A DNA stretch of 64,000 bases from Scytonema tolypothrichoides VB-61278 (GCF_000828085.3 NZ_JXCA02000016.1:329659-393658), one strand, 5' to 3'. Shown: positions 54,041 to 62,429, counted from the first letter of the stretch. The notes: generated from the letters alone by a model not told the origin. Made by a program: numbers and translations.

Positions 54041-54311
54041 AGATCTTGCACCTCCCCCTGAGTACGCCTTGAACTAAAGTTCAAGGCTGATAGTCGAAGT
54101 CCGTTAAAACGGACTGGAATTTATATTCATACCAAGTTGCAGTCAAACATGGTATTCCGTCATTGCGACTGGAACGGAGTGGAAGGAAGCAATCTCATCA
54201 ACCCTGAACTACTACAACAGAACGCAAATTGGTATCAGTAAGCTAAAGCTTACTTTACCTCTTAGCCCCAGAATTTATTTCTTGGCGGATCCAAAAGCAG
54301 GTGCAAGATCT
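54041..54311. repeat. inverted-repeat element with nested insertion
   Basis: Ends AGATCTTGCACC and GGTGCAAGATCT are perfect 12-bp inverted repeats. Inside are small palindromes (CTTGAACTAAAGTTCAAG, GTCCGTTAAAACGGAC) and a complete second element at 54129-54235. Related material with the same AGATCTTGCACC ends, there as direct repeats, lies at 57585-57668. Confidence 0.6.
54129..54235. repeat. nested MITE-like element with ATACCAA ends
   Basis: Ends ATACCAAGTTGC and GCAAATTGGTAT. Its centre contains the widespread dispersed motif CGTCATTGCGACTGGAACGG followed by GAAGGAAGCAATC. Outer ends resemble those of 12193-12295. Confidence 0.55.
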
Positions 54312-54358
54312 CAGTTTCCGGAAAACCCCTAAGCAACGCGGATTTCATAAAGTACAAA

Positions 54359-54429
54359 ACCTCACCCCCAACCCCTCTCCTTAGTAAGGAGAGGGGAGAC
54401 TTTAACGATAGTTAAAGGCGGGGTGAGGT
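54359..54429. repeat. C-rich inverted repeat
   Basis: ACCTCACCCCCAACCCCTCTCC near the left end pairs in two blocks with GGAGAGGGG and GGGGTGAGGT. A common cyanobacterial intergenic element, related to the C-rich arm inside 41763-41900. Confidence 0.55.
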
Positions 54430-54468
54430 CAAACGAGTGATTTGTATGTTATTGAATCAATGATCATA

Positions 54469-54563
54469 AATAAAAAGTCGAACCAATAGTAAAGCACTCA
54501 AACAAAAACTTACTTAACAGTCACAATAGAATTAGTGGCAACAGTCGAGACAACGCAGAAATT
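54469..54563 (+). repeat. direct repeat copy 2 (caspase gene leader)
   Basis: Similar to 53898-53992, ending CACAATAGAATTAGTGG-CAACAGTCGAGACAAC only 23 bases before the caspase ATG. It probably carries the promoter or leader of that gene. Confidence 0.65.
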
Positions 54564-54586
54564 TGTGAAGACGTAGGTAGGCAAAG

Positions 54587-56590
54587 ATGGGGAAGTTAGC
54601 ATTGCTGATAGGGGTGAGTGAGTATCAACCCGGACTAAATCCGTTACCGTGTGCGGTTAAAGATGTTGAAGCAATGCGACGAGTACTGACACACCCAGAA
54701 ATAGGAATTTTTACCGAAGGAGATATTATAGTCCTCGAAAATCCCCAACGTCAGGAAATGGAAGATGCTATTTACAATCTATTTGCCTATCGCCAGAAAC
54801 AAGACTTATTATTATTTTACTTTTCTGGTCACGGGATTACAGATGATTTCGGCAGGCTTTACCTCTCAACTTCTACCACTCGTAAACAGAACGACAGGTT
54901 GTTCAAGCCTTCAGCAGTAGCAGCCAATGTTCTGCACGAAAGTATGAATGAGAGCCGTTCCCAAAGACAGGTGATAATTTTAGACTGTTGCTTTAGCGGG
55001 GCGATCGCCCGAGGGTTAACAGTCAAAGATGATGGTAGTGTAAATTTACAGGAACAGCTAGGCGGTAAAGGACGGGCAATCCTCACCTCTTCCACATCCA
55101 CCCAGTACTCATTTGAACAAGAAGGTTCAGACCTTTCCATATACACCCGCTACTTGGTCGAAGGCATGGAAAAAGGTGCAGCAGATCGCGATGGCGATGG
55201 CTGGATTTCGATTGATGAACTACACGAGTATGCTAGCGACAAGGTAAAAGAAGCATCACCAGCCATGACTCCCAAGTTTTACCCAATTGAGGAAGGTCAT
55301 AAAATTTTGCTGGCAAAATCACCAAAGGATGATCCTAAGGTGAAATATCGTAAGGAAGTAGAAAGTCGGGCTAAGGAAGGTCACGACTTTTCTGTCTTTG
55401 CTCGTAGAATTTTAGACGGGAAGCGGGATGAGTGGGGATTAACTCCAGCAGAAGCCGCTGCAATTGAAGAAGAAGTTTTGCAACCTTATCGGGAGTATGA
55501 ACGTAAGCGCCATGAGTATGAGCAAGCATTGATTCAGGCAGTTGATCAAGAATATCCCTTTAGCCAGACAAGCCAAAAAGATTTAAAAGAATATCAGCAG
55601 TCTCTGAAACTGCGGGATGAAGATATCGCCTCAATTGAACAACGGATCATTATCCCAAAACAAGCAGAATATCAGCGCAACCGACAACAAGCACAGACGT
55701 TACAGCAAGAGCAAGAAAGAACTCAGCAGTTTGAGTTCGAGTATGCCACAATCATCGCCAAATCAGGATTTTTAGGTATAGGAAAAACCTGGCAAATCAA
55801 CCGTCATCAGGGTCAAGCAGAATTTTTCACAGAAAACCTGGGCAATGATGCGTTGCTGGAAATGGTGGCAATTCCTGGCGGTCAGTTTTTGATGGGTTCT
55901 CCAGAGAATGAGCCACAACGTTTTGATAGTGAAAGTCCACAGCACACCGTTACCATTCAACCCTTCCATATGGGTAAGTTTCCAGTGACGCAAACTCAAT
56001 GGCAAGCCGTTGCCGCTCTTCCTAAGGTCAAAATAGATTTAAATCCAGATCCATCTTACTTTAAAGGAGCTAATCGACCTGTTGAGCAGGTATCATGGGA
56101 CGATGCAATTGAATTTTGCGCTCGCTTGGCTAACAAAACTGGAAAGCTGTATCGTTTGCCCAGTGAAGCAGAATGGGAATATGCTTGTCGCGCGGGAACA
56201 ACTACCCCTTTTCACTTTGGCGAAACTATTACTACAGAGATAGCAAACTACGACGGTAACTATATTTATGGTTCTGGACCAAAGGGTGAATATCGTCAGC
56301 AAACAACAGAGGTAGGAAAATTTCCACCAAATGCTTTTGGTTTGTATGATATGCATGGTCATATATGGGAGTGGTGCCAAGATGCGTGGCATGGTAGCTA
56401 CGAAGAAGCACCTGCTGATGGTACCGCTTGGATGACTGAAAATGATAATGATTATCGTCTGCTGCGGGGTGGTTCGTGGGACATCCTTCCCTGGGTCTGC
56501 CGCTCTGCGAGCCGCGTCAGGCACGCGCGTGTCTACACGTACAACTTCGTGGGTTTTCGGGTTGTCGTTGCGCGGCTCAGGACTTCTTAG
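54587..56590 (+). CDS. caspase-like / EF-hand / FGE-sulfatase domain protein with variable C-terminus
   Basis: A 667-residue cytoplasmic protein. Residues 1-240 form a caspase (peptidase C14) domain with the dyad H82 in FSGHG and C135 in LDCCFSG. A complete EF-hand loop, DRDGDGWISIDEL (200-212), lies in the domain, suggesting Ca2+ control as in metacaspases. Residues about 270-400 are charged and helical with a coiled coil. Residues about 425-667 form a formylglycine-generating-enzyme-type domain (MVAIPGGQFLMGSPENEPQR, RLPSEAEWEYACRAGT, NAFGLYDMHGHIWEWC). It ends LLRGGSWDILPWVCRSASRV and YNFVGFRVVVA, the place where DGR variable regions occur. Likely a conflict or programmed-death effector; this is inferred. 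Confidence 0.87.
   Translation: MGKLALLIGVSEYQPGLNPLPCAVKDVEAMRRVLTHPEIGIFTEGDIIVLENPQRQEMEDAIYNLFAYRQKQDLLLFYFSGHGITDDFGRLYLSTSTTRKQNDRLFKPSAVAANVLHESMNESRSQRQVIILDCCFSGAIARGLTVKDDGSVNLQEQLGGKGRAILTSSTSTQYSFEQEGSDLSIYTRYLVEGMEKGAADRDGDGWISIDELHEYASDKVKEASPAMTPKFYPIEEGHKILLAKSPKDDPKVKYRKEVESRAKEGHDFSVFARRILDGKRDEWGLTPAEAAAIEEEVLQPYREYERKRHEYEQALIQAVDQEYPFSQTSQKDLKEYQQSLKLRDEDIASIEQRIIIPKQAEYQRNRQQAQTLQQEQERTQQFEFEYATIIAKSGFLGIGKTWQINRHQGQAEFFTENLGNDALLEMVAIPGGQFLMGSPENEPQRFDSESPQHTVTIQPFHMGKFPVTQTQWQAVAALPKVKIDLNPDPSYFKGANRPVEQVSWDDAIEFCARLANKTGKLYRLPSEAEWEYACRAGTTTPFHFGETITTEIANYDGNYIYGSGPKGEYRQQTTEVGKFPPNAFGLYDMHGHIWEWCQDAWHGSYEEAPADGTAWMTENDNDYRLLRGGSWDILPWVCRSASRVRHARVYTYNFVGFRVVVARLRTS
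56464..56577 (+). other. candidate DGR variable region at the 3' end of the caspase-FGE gene
   Basis: The last ~37 codons change sharply in composition: of 24 codons from GAC (Asp of GSWD) to GTG, 15 end in C, while the rest of the gene favours A/T. NNC codons (GAC, ATC, GTC, AGC, CAC, TAC, TTC) alternate with constant codons (TGC CGC TCT GCG, GGT TTT CGG GTT GTC), as expected if AAC codons of a template repeat were mutagenised at A. FGE-fold proteins ending GFRVV are known DGR targets in cyanobacteria. No template repeat, avd or reverse transcriptase is in the window. Confidence 0.65.
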
Positions 56591-56698
56591 CCCTTTACAC
56601 TTTTTCCCTTTTGCACTTTGCGCTTTATTCTTTTCTCTTCACTTTTGAGCGCGAGGCGCGAGCAAGTTTTTTTAGATTTTTTGGAACCATATATCACT

Positions 56699-56812
56699 CA
56701 ATATGGTTCAGTTAAGAATTGTTGATAGCAATTCCACACGTGTAGAGACGTTGCATGCAACGTCTCTACATTGCCATCCGATGACGGTTTTGGTCTTATC
56801 TGAACTGTATTG
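56699..56812. repeat. MITE-like element, family A copy 2
   Basis: Ends CAATATGGTTCAGTTAAG and CTTATCTGAACTGTATTG are inverted repeats and match the ends of the element at 37994-38141. It carries inside it a perfect 30-bp palindrome (56741-56770, left half TGTAGAGACGTTGCA). Confidence 0.65.
56741..56770. repeat. perfect 30-bp palindrome
   Basis: Left half TGTAGAGACGTTGCA and its exact complement. A near-identical palindrome (left half GTAGAGACGTAGCA) is at 57787-57814; compensating changes keep both perfect. Confidence 0.8.
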
Positions 56813-56894
56813 ATATATAACTGAGTCGGATAGCTTGGTAGATTGCAAGATCGAACAGTTGTCCGGCTTATCATGTTAAAAGCAAAAGCGCTTC

Positions 56895-57482
56895 CTATTC
56901 CTCACTCAACTCAAAATTCACCCGAGCATAAATATCAGTAAAGCTAATTTGAAAATCTATAGAATTTAGAGCTAAAACTGCATTTTCCCCTTCATGCTCT
57001 TTAAAAATCCATTCTCCTTGTGCTTTTTTCACATATTGTTCCACAGAAAAACTATACTGGTCAATCATAATATATTCTTGAAACTGGGGAATTGAACGGT
57101 AATATTTAAACTTGTCTGTTTTGTCATAAATTTTAGTGGAATTTGATAAAACTTCAACAATTACTATTGGATTAGTAATAGTCGTCGTATTCGTTCCTTC
57201 GTATATAGGTTCACCTTTGACAACCATCACGTCAGGATAAGTGTAGAGACGGTAACGAGGTGTCCATACCTTTACATCTGTAAAATATATTTCATAAGCT
57301 TGTCTTTGTACTGTTAAAGGGAATTTTTTGTAAAAACTTCCAGCTATTTTATTATGGTTGGTTGTTCCTCCTGGCATTGGGATAATTTTTCCATCTCTAT
57401 ATTCACTTCTATATTCGGCTTGCTCTTCTAATTCCAGATATTCTTCTGGGGTGTAATGGCGCTTTTCTGTTTGTAGTACCAT
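56895..57482 (-). CDS. Uma2 family (DUF820) putative endonuclease
   Basis: A 195-residue protein of the PD-(D/E)XK-like Uma2 family, greatly expanded in cyanobacteria. Typical features: YTPEEYLELEEQAEYRSEYR with DGKIIPMPGG, TNHNKIAGSFYKK, the acidic YPDVMVVKGEP and the core IVEVLSNSTKIYDKTDKFKYY, then PQFQEYIMIDQ. Glu in VEVLS and Asp in PDV are candidate metal ligands. Cellular role unknown; members often lie in accessory regions, as here. ATG 57482 is natural. Confidence 0.87.
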   Translation of the reverse strand: MVLQTEKRHYTPEEYLELEEQAEYRSEYRDGKIIPMPGGTTNHNKIAGSFYKKFPLTVQRQAYEIYFTDVKVWTPRYRLYTYPDVMVVKGEPIYEGTNTTTITNPIVIVEVLSNSTKIYDKTDKFKYYRSIPQFQEYIMIDQYSFSVEQYVKKAQGEWIFKEHEGENAVLALNSIDFQISFTDIYARVNFELSEE

Positions 57483-57970
57483 ATCCAGTGTTTTAATTGA
57501 TGATAACTATAGTGTTTTAACAGAAAGAACAGAGGCGTCAGTCGCCAGAATTCAGTATGAATTCTATGCGATCTCGGATGACTTAGATCTTGCACCATAA
57601 TGTTCGTCCGCCAAGAAATAAATTTCTTGGCTTAAAGCCCAAGTCCGTTAAAACTGAGATCTTGCACCAGTATCAACAATGAGGCAGAGCCTCGATATCT
57701 GGTTCCCAGGCTGCAGCCTGGGAACGAGGGTTGGGAGGCGAAGCCTCCGGATTATAGCGCTTCTCGGTTGCGTGCAATACACGGGTGTAGAGACGTAGCA
57801 TGCTACGTCTCTACTGAAGTTCCAGGCGTACTCCGGTTAGGTGCATTCCGGTGAAATGAGTAAATTTAAATGCCCAAAGTGATTCTGAACGGCAGTCGCC
57901 CCAAGTCGGGAAACCCGCCCACGGCGCTGCCTCCTCCTGACTCAGGAATTGCTGAATTCTTTTTTAAATC
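57483..57970. other. repeat-rich intergenic region
   Basis: Holds direct repeats of AGATCTTGCACC (57585 and 57657), palindromes (GGTTCCCAGGCTGCAGCCTGG..., GGAGGCGAAGCCTCC), the palindrome at 57787 and a GC-rich dispersed patch at 57890-57930. No gene. Confidence 0.55.
57787..57814. repeat. perfect 28-bp palindrome
   Basis: Left half GTAGAGACGTAGCA and exact complement; sister of 56741-56770, differing at one position in each arm. Confidence 0.8.
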
Positions 57971-58810
57971 TTACTCAACAAACTTCGGTCTTGCCTTTTG
58001 AGTAGATTGTATGTGTTGTTCTAAAGCTACCCAATCTTCCTGCTCAACGAAATGAATCAATTCATCTAGATTGTGACGATATTGCTGGAGTGAATTGAGC
58101 AAGCAGGCACGATTGTACCGCGCCATCATCAGCCCTAACTCTGGATTACCGCCACCAACACGACTTGTATCTTTAAAACCAGAACTAGCAAACTTCTGAG
58201 CTAATTCCAGTACATTTGTGTCGGTTTCACTCATACAAGCAGCGATCAACGAGGAACTAACCATCACGGGCAAATGGGAAATCCAGCTGACTGCTCGGTC
58301 GTGCTCTTCTGGAGAACAATGATAGAGAGTCGCTCCAAGTTCATGTACAATTTTTTCTACGATTGTGATTGCATCTGGTGGTGTTTTTTCTGTTGGTGTC
58401 AGCACATAAGGTTTTTTTTCAAATAAATTGGGGATAGCTGCTTCTATACCACTATCGGTTCTTCCCGCCATTGGGTGTCCACCGATAAAATTGTCCCAGA
58501 GGGGAGCTATTGCTTGAACTATCGGTGTTTTAACTGAACCGACATCAGTGACAATTGTATGAGAAGCCAGATGAGGGATGAGCTGCTCTAATGTGGGAAC
58601 AATCAACCCTATGGGTGTACAGATAAAGACTACGTCTGCTTTTGCCAAGAGACTCATGTCAACTGACGCTTCATCTGTGCTACCTATGGCTATTGCTCGC
58701 TGACAGGTTGATTCTCGACGGCTAACGCCTAAAACATGATGTCCTTGCGATCGCAAATCTAAACCCAAAGAGCCGCCTATCAGTCCAAGTCCTAAAATAC
58801 CAATATTCAT
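57971..58810 (-). CDS. tyrA: arogenate/prephenate dehydrogenase
   Basis: A 279-residue NAD(P)-dependent dehydrogenase of tyrosine synthesis; in cyanobacteria the preferred substrate is usually arogenate with NADP. The Rossmann motif GILGLGLIGGSLGLDL is at the N-terminus and VSRRES follows the second strand (Arg/Ser favour NADP). Further blocks: IVTDVGSVKTPIV, FIGGHPMAGRTDSGIEAA, EEHDRAVSWISHLPVMVS and FKDTSRVGGGNPELG. No ACT domain. It lies 2 kb from DAHP synthase (60648), another enzyme of the pathway, on the same strand but with two opposite genes between. Confidence 0.9.
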   Translation of the reverse strand: MNIGILGLGLIGGSLGLDLRSQGHHVLGVSRRESTCQRAIAIGSTDEASVDMSLLAKADVVFICTPIGLIVPTLEQLIPHLASHTIVTDVGSVKTPIVQAIAPLWDNFIGGHPMAGRTDSGIEAAIPNLFEKKPYVLTPTEKTPPDAITIVEKIVHELGATLYHCSPEEHDRAVSWISHLPVMVSSSLIAACMSETDTNVLELAQKFASSGFKDTSRVGGGNPELGLMMARYNRACLLNSLQQYRHNLDELIHFVEQEDWVALEQHIQSTQKARPKFVE

Positions 58811-58996
58811 CTATGTGTGATTTTGAGATTCTATATCATGTATATTTTGCACCTTGCTGGTCAAAGACTAGGAATCTGGAACTATGAAGCGGATTTTCCC
58901 AAGGCCGTGCTTTTTACCAGCAAAGATTACATTATATAAGTCATTACTCAGCGGTGAGTCATCAACAGCTAACAATATTCTAAAGGAGGAAGAAAC

Positions 58997-59590
58997 ATGC
59001 GTGATACCTTTAATAAAATGATCGGTAAGACCCGATATGTGGTCTCTCGTATCATGCTACATTTAAGTGGATCTGAGGTAGCACCTATTTTGGGAGTTTT
59101 AAATCGTGCTGCCAGGGAAGCCATAGATACCGATGGTGACATAGAAATTTTGGGAGAAGGATTGGTAGAAATCTGCCAAACCTTACTGCAATCCGATGAA
59201 TATTGGCTTTCTGCGGCTAATGAAGGCGACGTATTTTGGAGCGAAGGGGAGGCGGGAGACTATGTGAATGAATTATTTACAGACTCCGCTCAACGTTACC
59301 TCAGTGAACCAGATTTTGGTTCTGACTCGGGATACGATCAACCTTTATCTATTCCTGTAACGCGCAATGTCGTTGTCATGATTACAATCGCTTGTGAAGG
59401 AGAAGTCCCAGATATAGAGACTGACTTGGCTAATATTACGGCACTCAAGGAAGGCTTTAAAGCTTTAATAAATTTACACTACAAACATAAACTGCGGGCA
59501 ATTCAGGTGCATTTTTCACCAGCTCGATTGGGTGACGAACTCACCAACGACCAACTCTTGCAATATTACCCGGAATTAATTCCTTTGTAA
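58997..59590 (+). CDS. DUF1517 family protein
   Basis: A 197-residue soluble protein behind a strong ribosome site (AAAGGAGGAAGAAAC-ATG). N-terminal helix KMIGKTRYVVSRIMLHLSGS, a middle acidic part with LSIPVTRNVVVMITIACEGEVP and a C-terminal HFSPARLGDELTNDQLLQYY-PELIPL typical of DUF1517 proteins. Others of the family have an N-terminal membrane anchor that is absent here. Function unknown; plastid and cyanobacterial distribution. Confidence 0.78.
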   Translation: MRDTFNKMIGKTRYVVSRIMLHLSGSEVAPILGVLNRAAREAIDTDGDIEILGEGLVEICQTLLQSDEYWLSAANEGDVFWSEGEAGDYVNELFTDSAQRYLSEPDFGSDSGYDQPLSIPVTRNVVVMITIACEGEVPDIETDLANITALKEGFKALINLHYKHKLRAIQVHFSPARLGDELTNDQLLQYYPELIPL

Positions 59591-59659
59591 TTGGTTGGGT
59601 TGTCCGTACCAACCATCCTAGTAAGAAATTGTTAAGCTCGGAGATAGGATGATAGTCAA

Positions 59660-60547
59660 ATGTTCATGACAATCGTGCGTAAATTCACAGCTGTTTTTTT
59701 GGCCTTGAGTTTGTGTGTAACAACTGTTGCCTGCGGTGGCGGCAAATCAGATCAAGCTACACCTCAAGCTAGCAATACCACTCAAACGACGACAGCAACC
59801 ACCAAATTGAATGATGGTCAGTATCCGGTGCAACAAGCTACCTACAACGATGCTGACGGGGAGTACACGTTGTTTTTACTCAACGCTACGCCCCCAACTT
59901 ATAGAAGCCAAAATTTACAAATGGCGCGGCTGACGGATGATGAAGTCAAGCAAGGAAAGAAAAGTTATCTAAAGGTAGAGAATGGACAGCCAGCTTTATA
60001 TATAACGGAAGACTTCAAAATTGGGTACGTCCACAACGTTACCGAGACAAAAACGAATCCCCAAACGGGACAACAGGAAACAGTGGTCGTCCGTCAAGAA
60101 AATAGCTTCTGGGCACCTTTTGCTGCGTCTGTTGCTGGTTCTATAGCCGGACAGGCTATTGGTAGTCTGTTATTTAGACCCCAATATTATGTGCCACCTG
60201 CATACCAGCCTGGTGGAGTCCTGACTGGCTACGGTGGTTATGGTAGTAGCTATGGCGATGCGGTTAGTAGTTATCGCAGCCGCTATAATGCAGCCCCAGT
60301 AGTAGAGAGAAACCGCACTGCTTTCCGTAGCACAGGAACGATTAGAAGGTCATATCCTGGTGATTCTTCAACTCTACGACGGACTACCCCAAATACGGGC
60401 AGTCGCGCGACTGGTTCCGGCTTTGGTGGAAGTACCCTAAGACCTTCTGGCAGTTCTAATGTCAGACGCAGTCCTAGCGGTAGTAGTTTTGGTAGTGGTG
60501 GTCGTTCGCGAGTCCCCCGTTCTAGTGGTTTTGGTAGAAGACGGTAG
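59660..60547 (+). CDS. lipoprotein with Gly/Ser/Arg-rich tail
   Basis: A 295-residue exported protein. Signal peptide with lipobox VACG (FLALSLCVTTVACGGG), so probably lipid-anchored. A Thr/Gln-rich linker, a globular part (LNDGQYPVQQATYNDADGEY to ENSFWAPFAASVAG), then a Gly-zipper-like SIAGQAIGSLLFRP and a low-complexity tail from about residue 190 with RSxGFG, RRTTPNTGSRATGSGF and terminal SGFGRRR. ATG 59666 is an alternative start. No function known. It follows the DUF1517 gene by 69 bases and may share its transcript. Confidence 0.7.
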   Translation: MFMTIVRKFTAVFLALSLCVTTVACGGGKSDQATPQASNTTQTTTATTKLNDGQYPVQQATYNDADGEYTLFLLNATPPTYRSQNLQMARLTDDEVKQGKKSYLKVENGQPALYITEDFKIGYVHNVTETKTNPQTGQQETVVVRQENSFWAPFAASVAGSIAGQAIGSLLFRPQYYVPPAYQPGGVLTGYGGYGSSYGDAVSSYRSRYNAAPVVERNRTAFRSTGTIRRSYPGDSSTLRRTTPNTGSRATGSGFGGSTLRPSGSSNVRRSPSGSSFGSGGRSRVPRSSGFGRRR

Positions 60548-60575
60548 AAAAGTCCGCAGTTACCCACAATAATTG

Positions 60576-60616
60576 AAAGAACCCCTCCCCGCTAACGGGA
60601 AGGGGTTCTTTAGATT
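60576..60616. terminator. bidirectional terminator
   Basis: AAAGAACCCCTCCCCG and CGGGAAGGGGTTCTTT (one mismatch) around CTAA, with A-run before and T-run after, between the convergent lipoprotein and DAHP synthase genes. Confidence 0.85.
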
Positions 60617-60647
60617 CTGAGCAATTTTGATTGACTTATCGCATTTT

Positions 60648-61706
60648 TTATGCGAAAGCGACTACTGGCTGCTGCCAACGCCCAACTGCCTTACCAATCA
60701 CCGCAAGTTCCTGCATCAAGCGGTCGAAAAGTTCTGGTGTGAGAGATTGTGGTCCATCAGATAAGGCTTTTGCTGGGTTGGGATGAACTTCAATCATCAA
60801 GGAGTCACATCCAGAGGCGATCGCCCCTAAACACATTGAAGGCACATAGGTAGCCCAGCCCGTACCATGACTAGGATCAACCATAATTGGTAGGTGAGTT
60901 AGCTTGCGTAAAACTGGCACAGCTGACAAATCCAAGGTATTGCGGGTGTACTGGCGGTCAAAAGTGCGAATACCACGCTCACACAAAATCACATTTGGAT
61001 TTCCGGCTGCTAAAATATATTCTGCCGCCATTAACCAATCTTCAATAGTTGCAGCCATTCCTCGTTTGAGAAGAACTGGTTTTGACTGTGCGCCTACTTT
61101 TTTCAACAGCGAGAAGTTCTGCATATTCCTTGCCCCGACCTGGACAACATCTGCGACTTCTGCGACTTTCTCCAAGTCTGCACTATCCATAACTTCTGTA
61201 ATAATGCCCAGTCCAGTTTCTTCCCGCGCCTTTACCAACAAATCCAAAGCACTCTCGCCGTGTCCTTGGAAGGCGTAAGGGGAGGTTCGGGGTTTGTATG
61301 CGCCACCACGCAAAAAGTGTGCCCCGGCTGCTTTAACTCGCCGCGCCGTCTCTACGATCATTTGTTCATTTTCTACTGAACACGGACCCGCAACAATCAC
61401 CACAGGGTGATGTTCACCAAAAGGAACTGGTCCATTAGGAGTGTTAACGACGACTTCAGAAGATTCTCCATGTCGAAACTCACGGCTAGCCCGTTTGAAA
61501 GGCTGTTCTACTCGCAGTACTTGCTCAATCCAAGGGCTAACTTCTTGAATTTGTAGGGGATCTAAGACAGCGGTCTCACCAACCAGACCAATCACTACCT
61601 TATGCTTACCAACAATTTTTTCTGCTGTCAGTCCCCAAGTGCCTAGTTCCTCACTCAGACGGTCTATTTCCGCCTCAGGGGAACCAACTTTCATGACTAT
61701 AATCAT
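60648..61706 (-). CDS. aroF: 3-deoxy-7-phosphoheptulonate (DAHP) synthase, type I-beta
   Basis: First enzyme of the shikimate pathway, condensing PEP and erythrose 4-phosphate. The 352-residue protein has an N-terminal ferredoxin-like (FL/ACT-like) regulatory domain (MIIVMKVGSPEAEIDRLSEE, KIVGKHKVVIGLVGET), then the barrel: VIVAGPCSVENEQMI, GGAYKPRTSPYAFQG, VQVGARNMQNFSLLKKVG, VLLKRGMAATIEDWL, LCERGIRTFD and VDPSHGTGW. Metal ligands Cys, His, Glu and Asp are all recognisable. The FL domain usually mediates Tyr/Phe feedback in this type, though the exact effector is unknown. Confidence 0.92.
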   Translation of the reverse strand: MIIVMKVGSPEAEIDRLSEELGTWGLTAEKIVGKHKVVIGLVGETAVLDPLQIQEVSPWIEQVLRVEQPFKRASREFRHGESSEVVVNTPNGPVPFGEHHPVVIVAGPCSVENEQMIVETARRVKAAGAHFLRGGAYKPRTSPYAFQGHGESALDLLVKAREETGLGIITEVMDSADLEKVAEVADVVQVGARNMQNFSLLKKVGAQSKPVLLKRGMAATIEDWLMAAEYILAAGNPNVILCERGIRTFDRQYTRNTLDLSAVPVLRKLTHLPIMVDPSHGTGWATYVPSMCLGAIASGCDSLMIEVHPNPAKALSDGPQSLTPELFDRLMQELAVIGKAVGRWQQPVVAFA

Positions 61707-61961
61707 GCTAAAATTCCTGCTTAGTTGAGTCCTAGCTGAGAATATTTCTTAGATGAATCAGTGGTTTCAAATTAGAAAGCGTGATCAACCAAAATCCACT
61801 TTTCAATATAGCGCTCAACAGTCGCGTCATTGAAGATATTGTGTCTGAAAAGATTCATAAATTTGGAATTTGTAATGTTGAAGTTACAAAATTTAAACTT
61901 CAACATTATTTTTTTCACATTTACCCAACATCACAGTGATTTGCTCACTGAGTACTGCTTA

Positions 61962-62429
61962 TCAAACGTTTTTTTGGCGAGTTTCACGCCAAGCTGCTAT
62001 CATTCGTTCCCCATTGGTCGTGAACTCATTCCAGCCTAGCCAACCCCCAACTCTGTGTTCATCCCAAGAGGCAGAGAGAACACCATAAGTTATCCCCAAC
62101 ACCCCCAAACCAAAAAATCCCATGTTCACTAGTAATACGGCGATGGGAGTTAGTTTAACTCCAGCATAAATCAACAGCAAGTAACTGGCAATCAGGGTGC
62201 TGAGTCCCAAAGCTGTTGGTATACCACAAAAAACAGCCACTCGGCGAATCATTCGTTGGCTAACAACTTGGGGTATTGCCATCTCTTCTTTGGTAAAAGG
62301 TGGCTTCTTCTCGTCCTTTTTCCCAGATTCCTGCTTAGTTTCTGGTTGTTTGCCTTTTGCTTTTGCTGGTTTTTGGCGCTTTTTGTTTGGTTCAAAAGGC
62401 AACTGACTGCGTTCAGATTCAGCAGACAT
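61962..62429 (-). CDS. PAM68 family protein
   Basis: A 155-residue membrane protein from ATG 62429 (MSAESERSQLPFEPNKKRQ); the frame extends to 62465 without a likely start. A Lys/Glu/Pro-rich N-terminal third precedes MAIPQVVSQRMIRRVAVFCGIP and two membrane helices (ALGLSTLIASYLLLIYAGV, IAVLLVNMGFFGLGVLGITYGVLSASWDE), ending NEFTTNGERMIAAWRETRQ. PAM68 assists photosystem II assembly and chlorophyll supply to CP47. It lies next to rpsO on the same strand, a neighbourhood I recall as conserved in cyanobacteria. Confidence 0.9.
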   Translation of the reverse strand: MSAESERSQLPFEPNKKRQKPAKAKGKQPETKQESGKKDEKKPPFTKEEMAIPQVVSQRMIRRVAVFCGIPTALGLSTLIASYLLLIYAGVKLTPIAVLLVNMGFFGLGVLGITYGVLSASWDEHRVGGWLGWNEFTTNGERMIAAWRETRQKNV

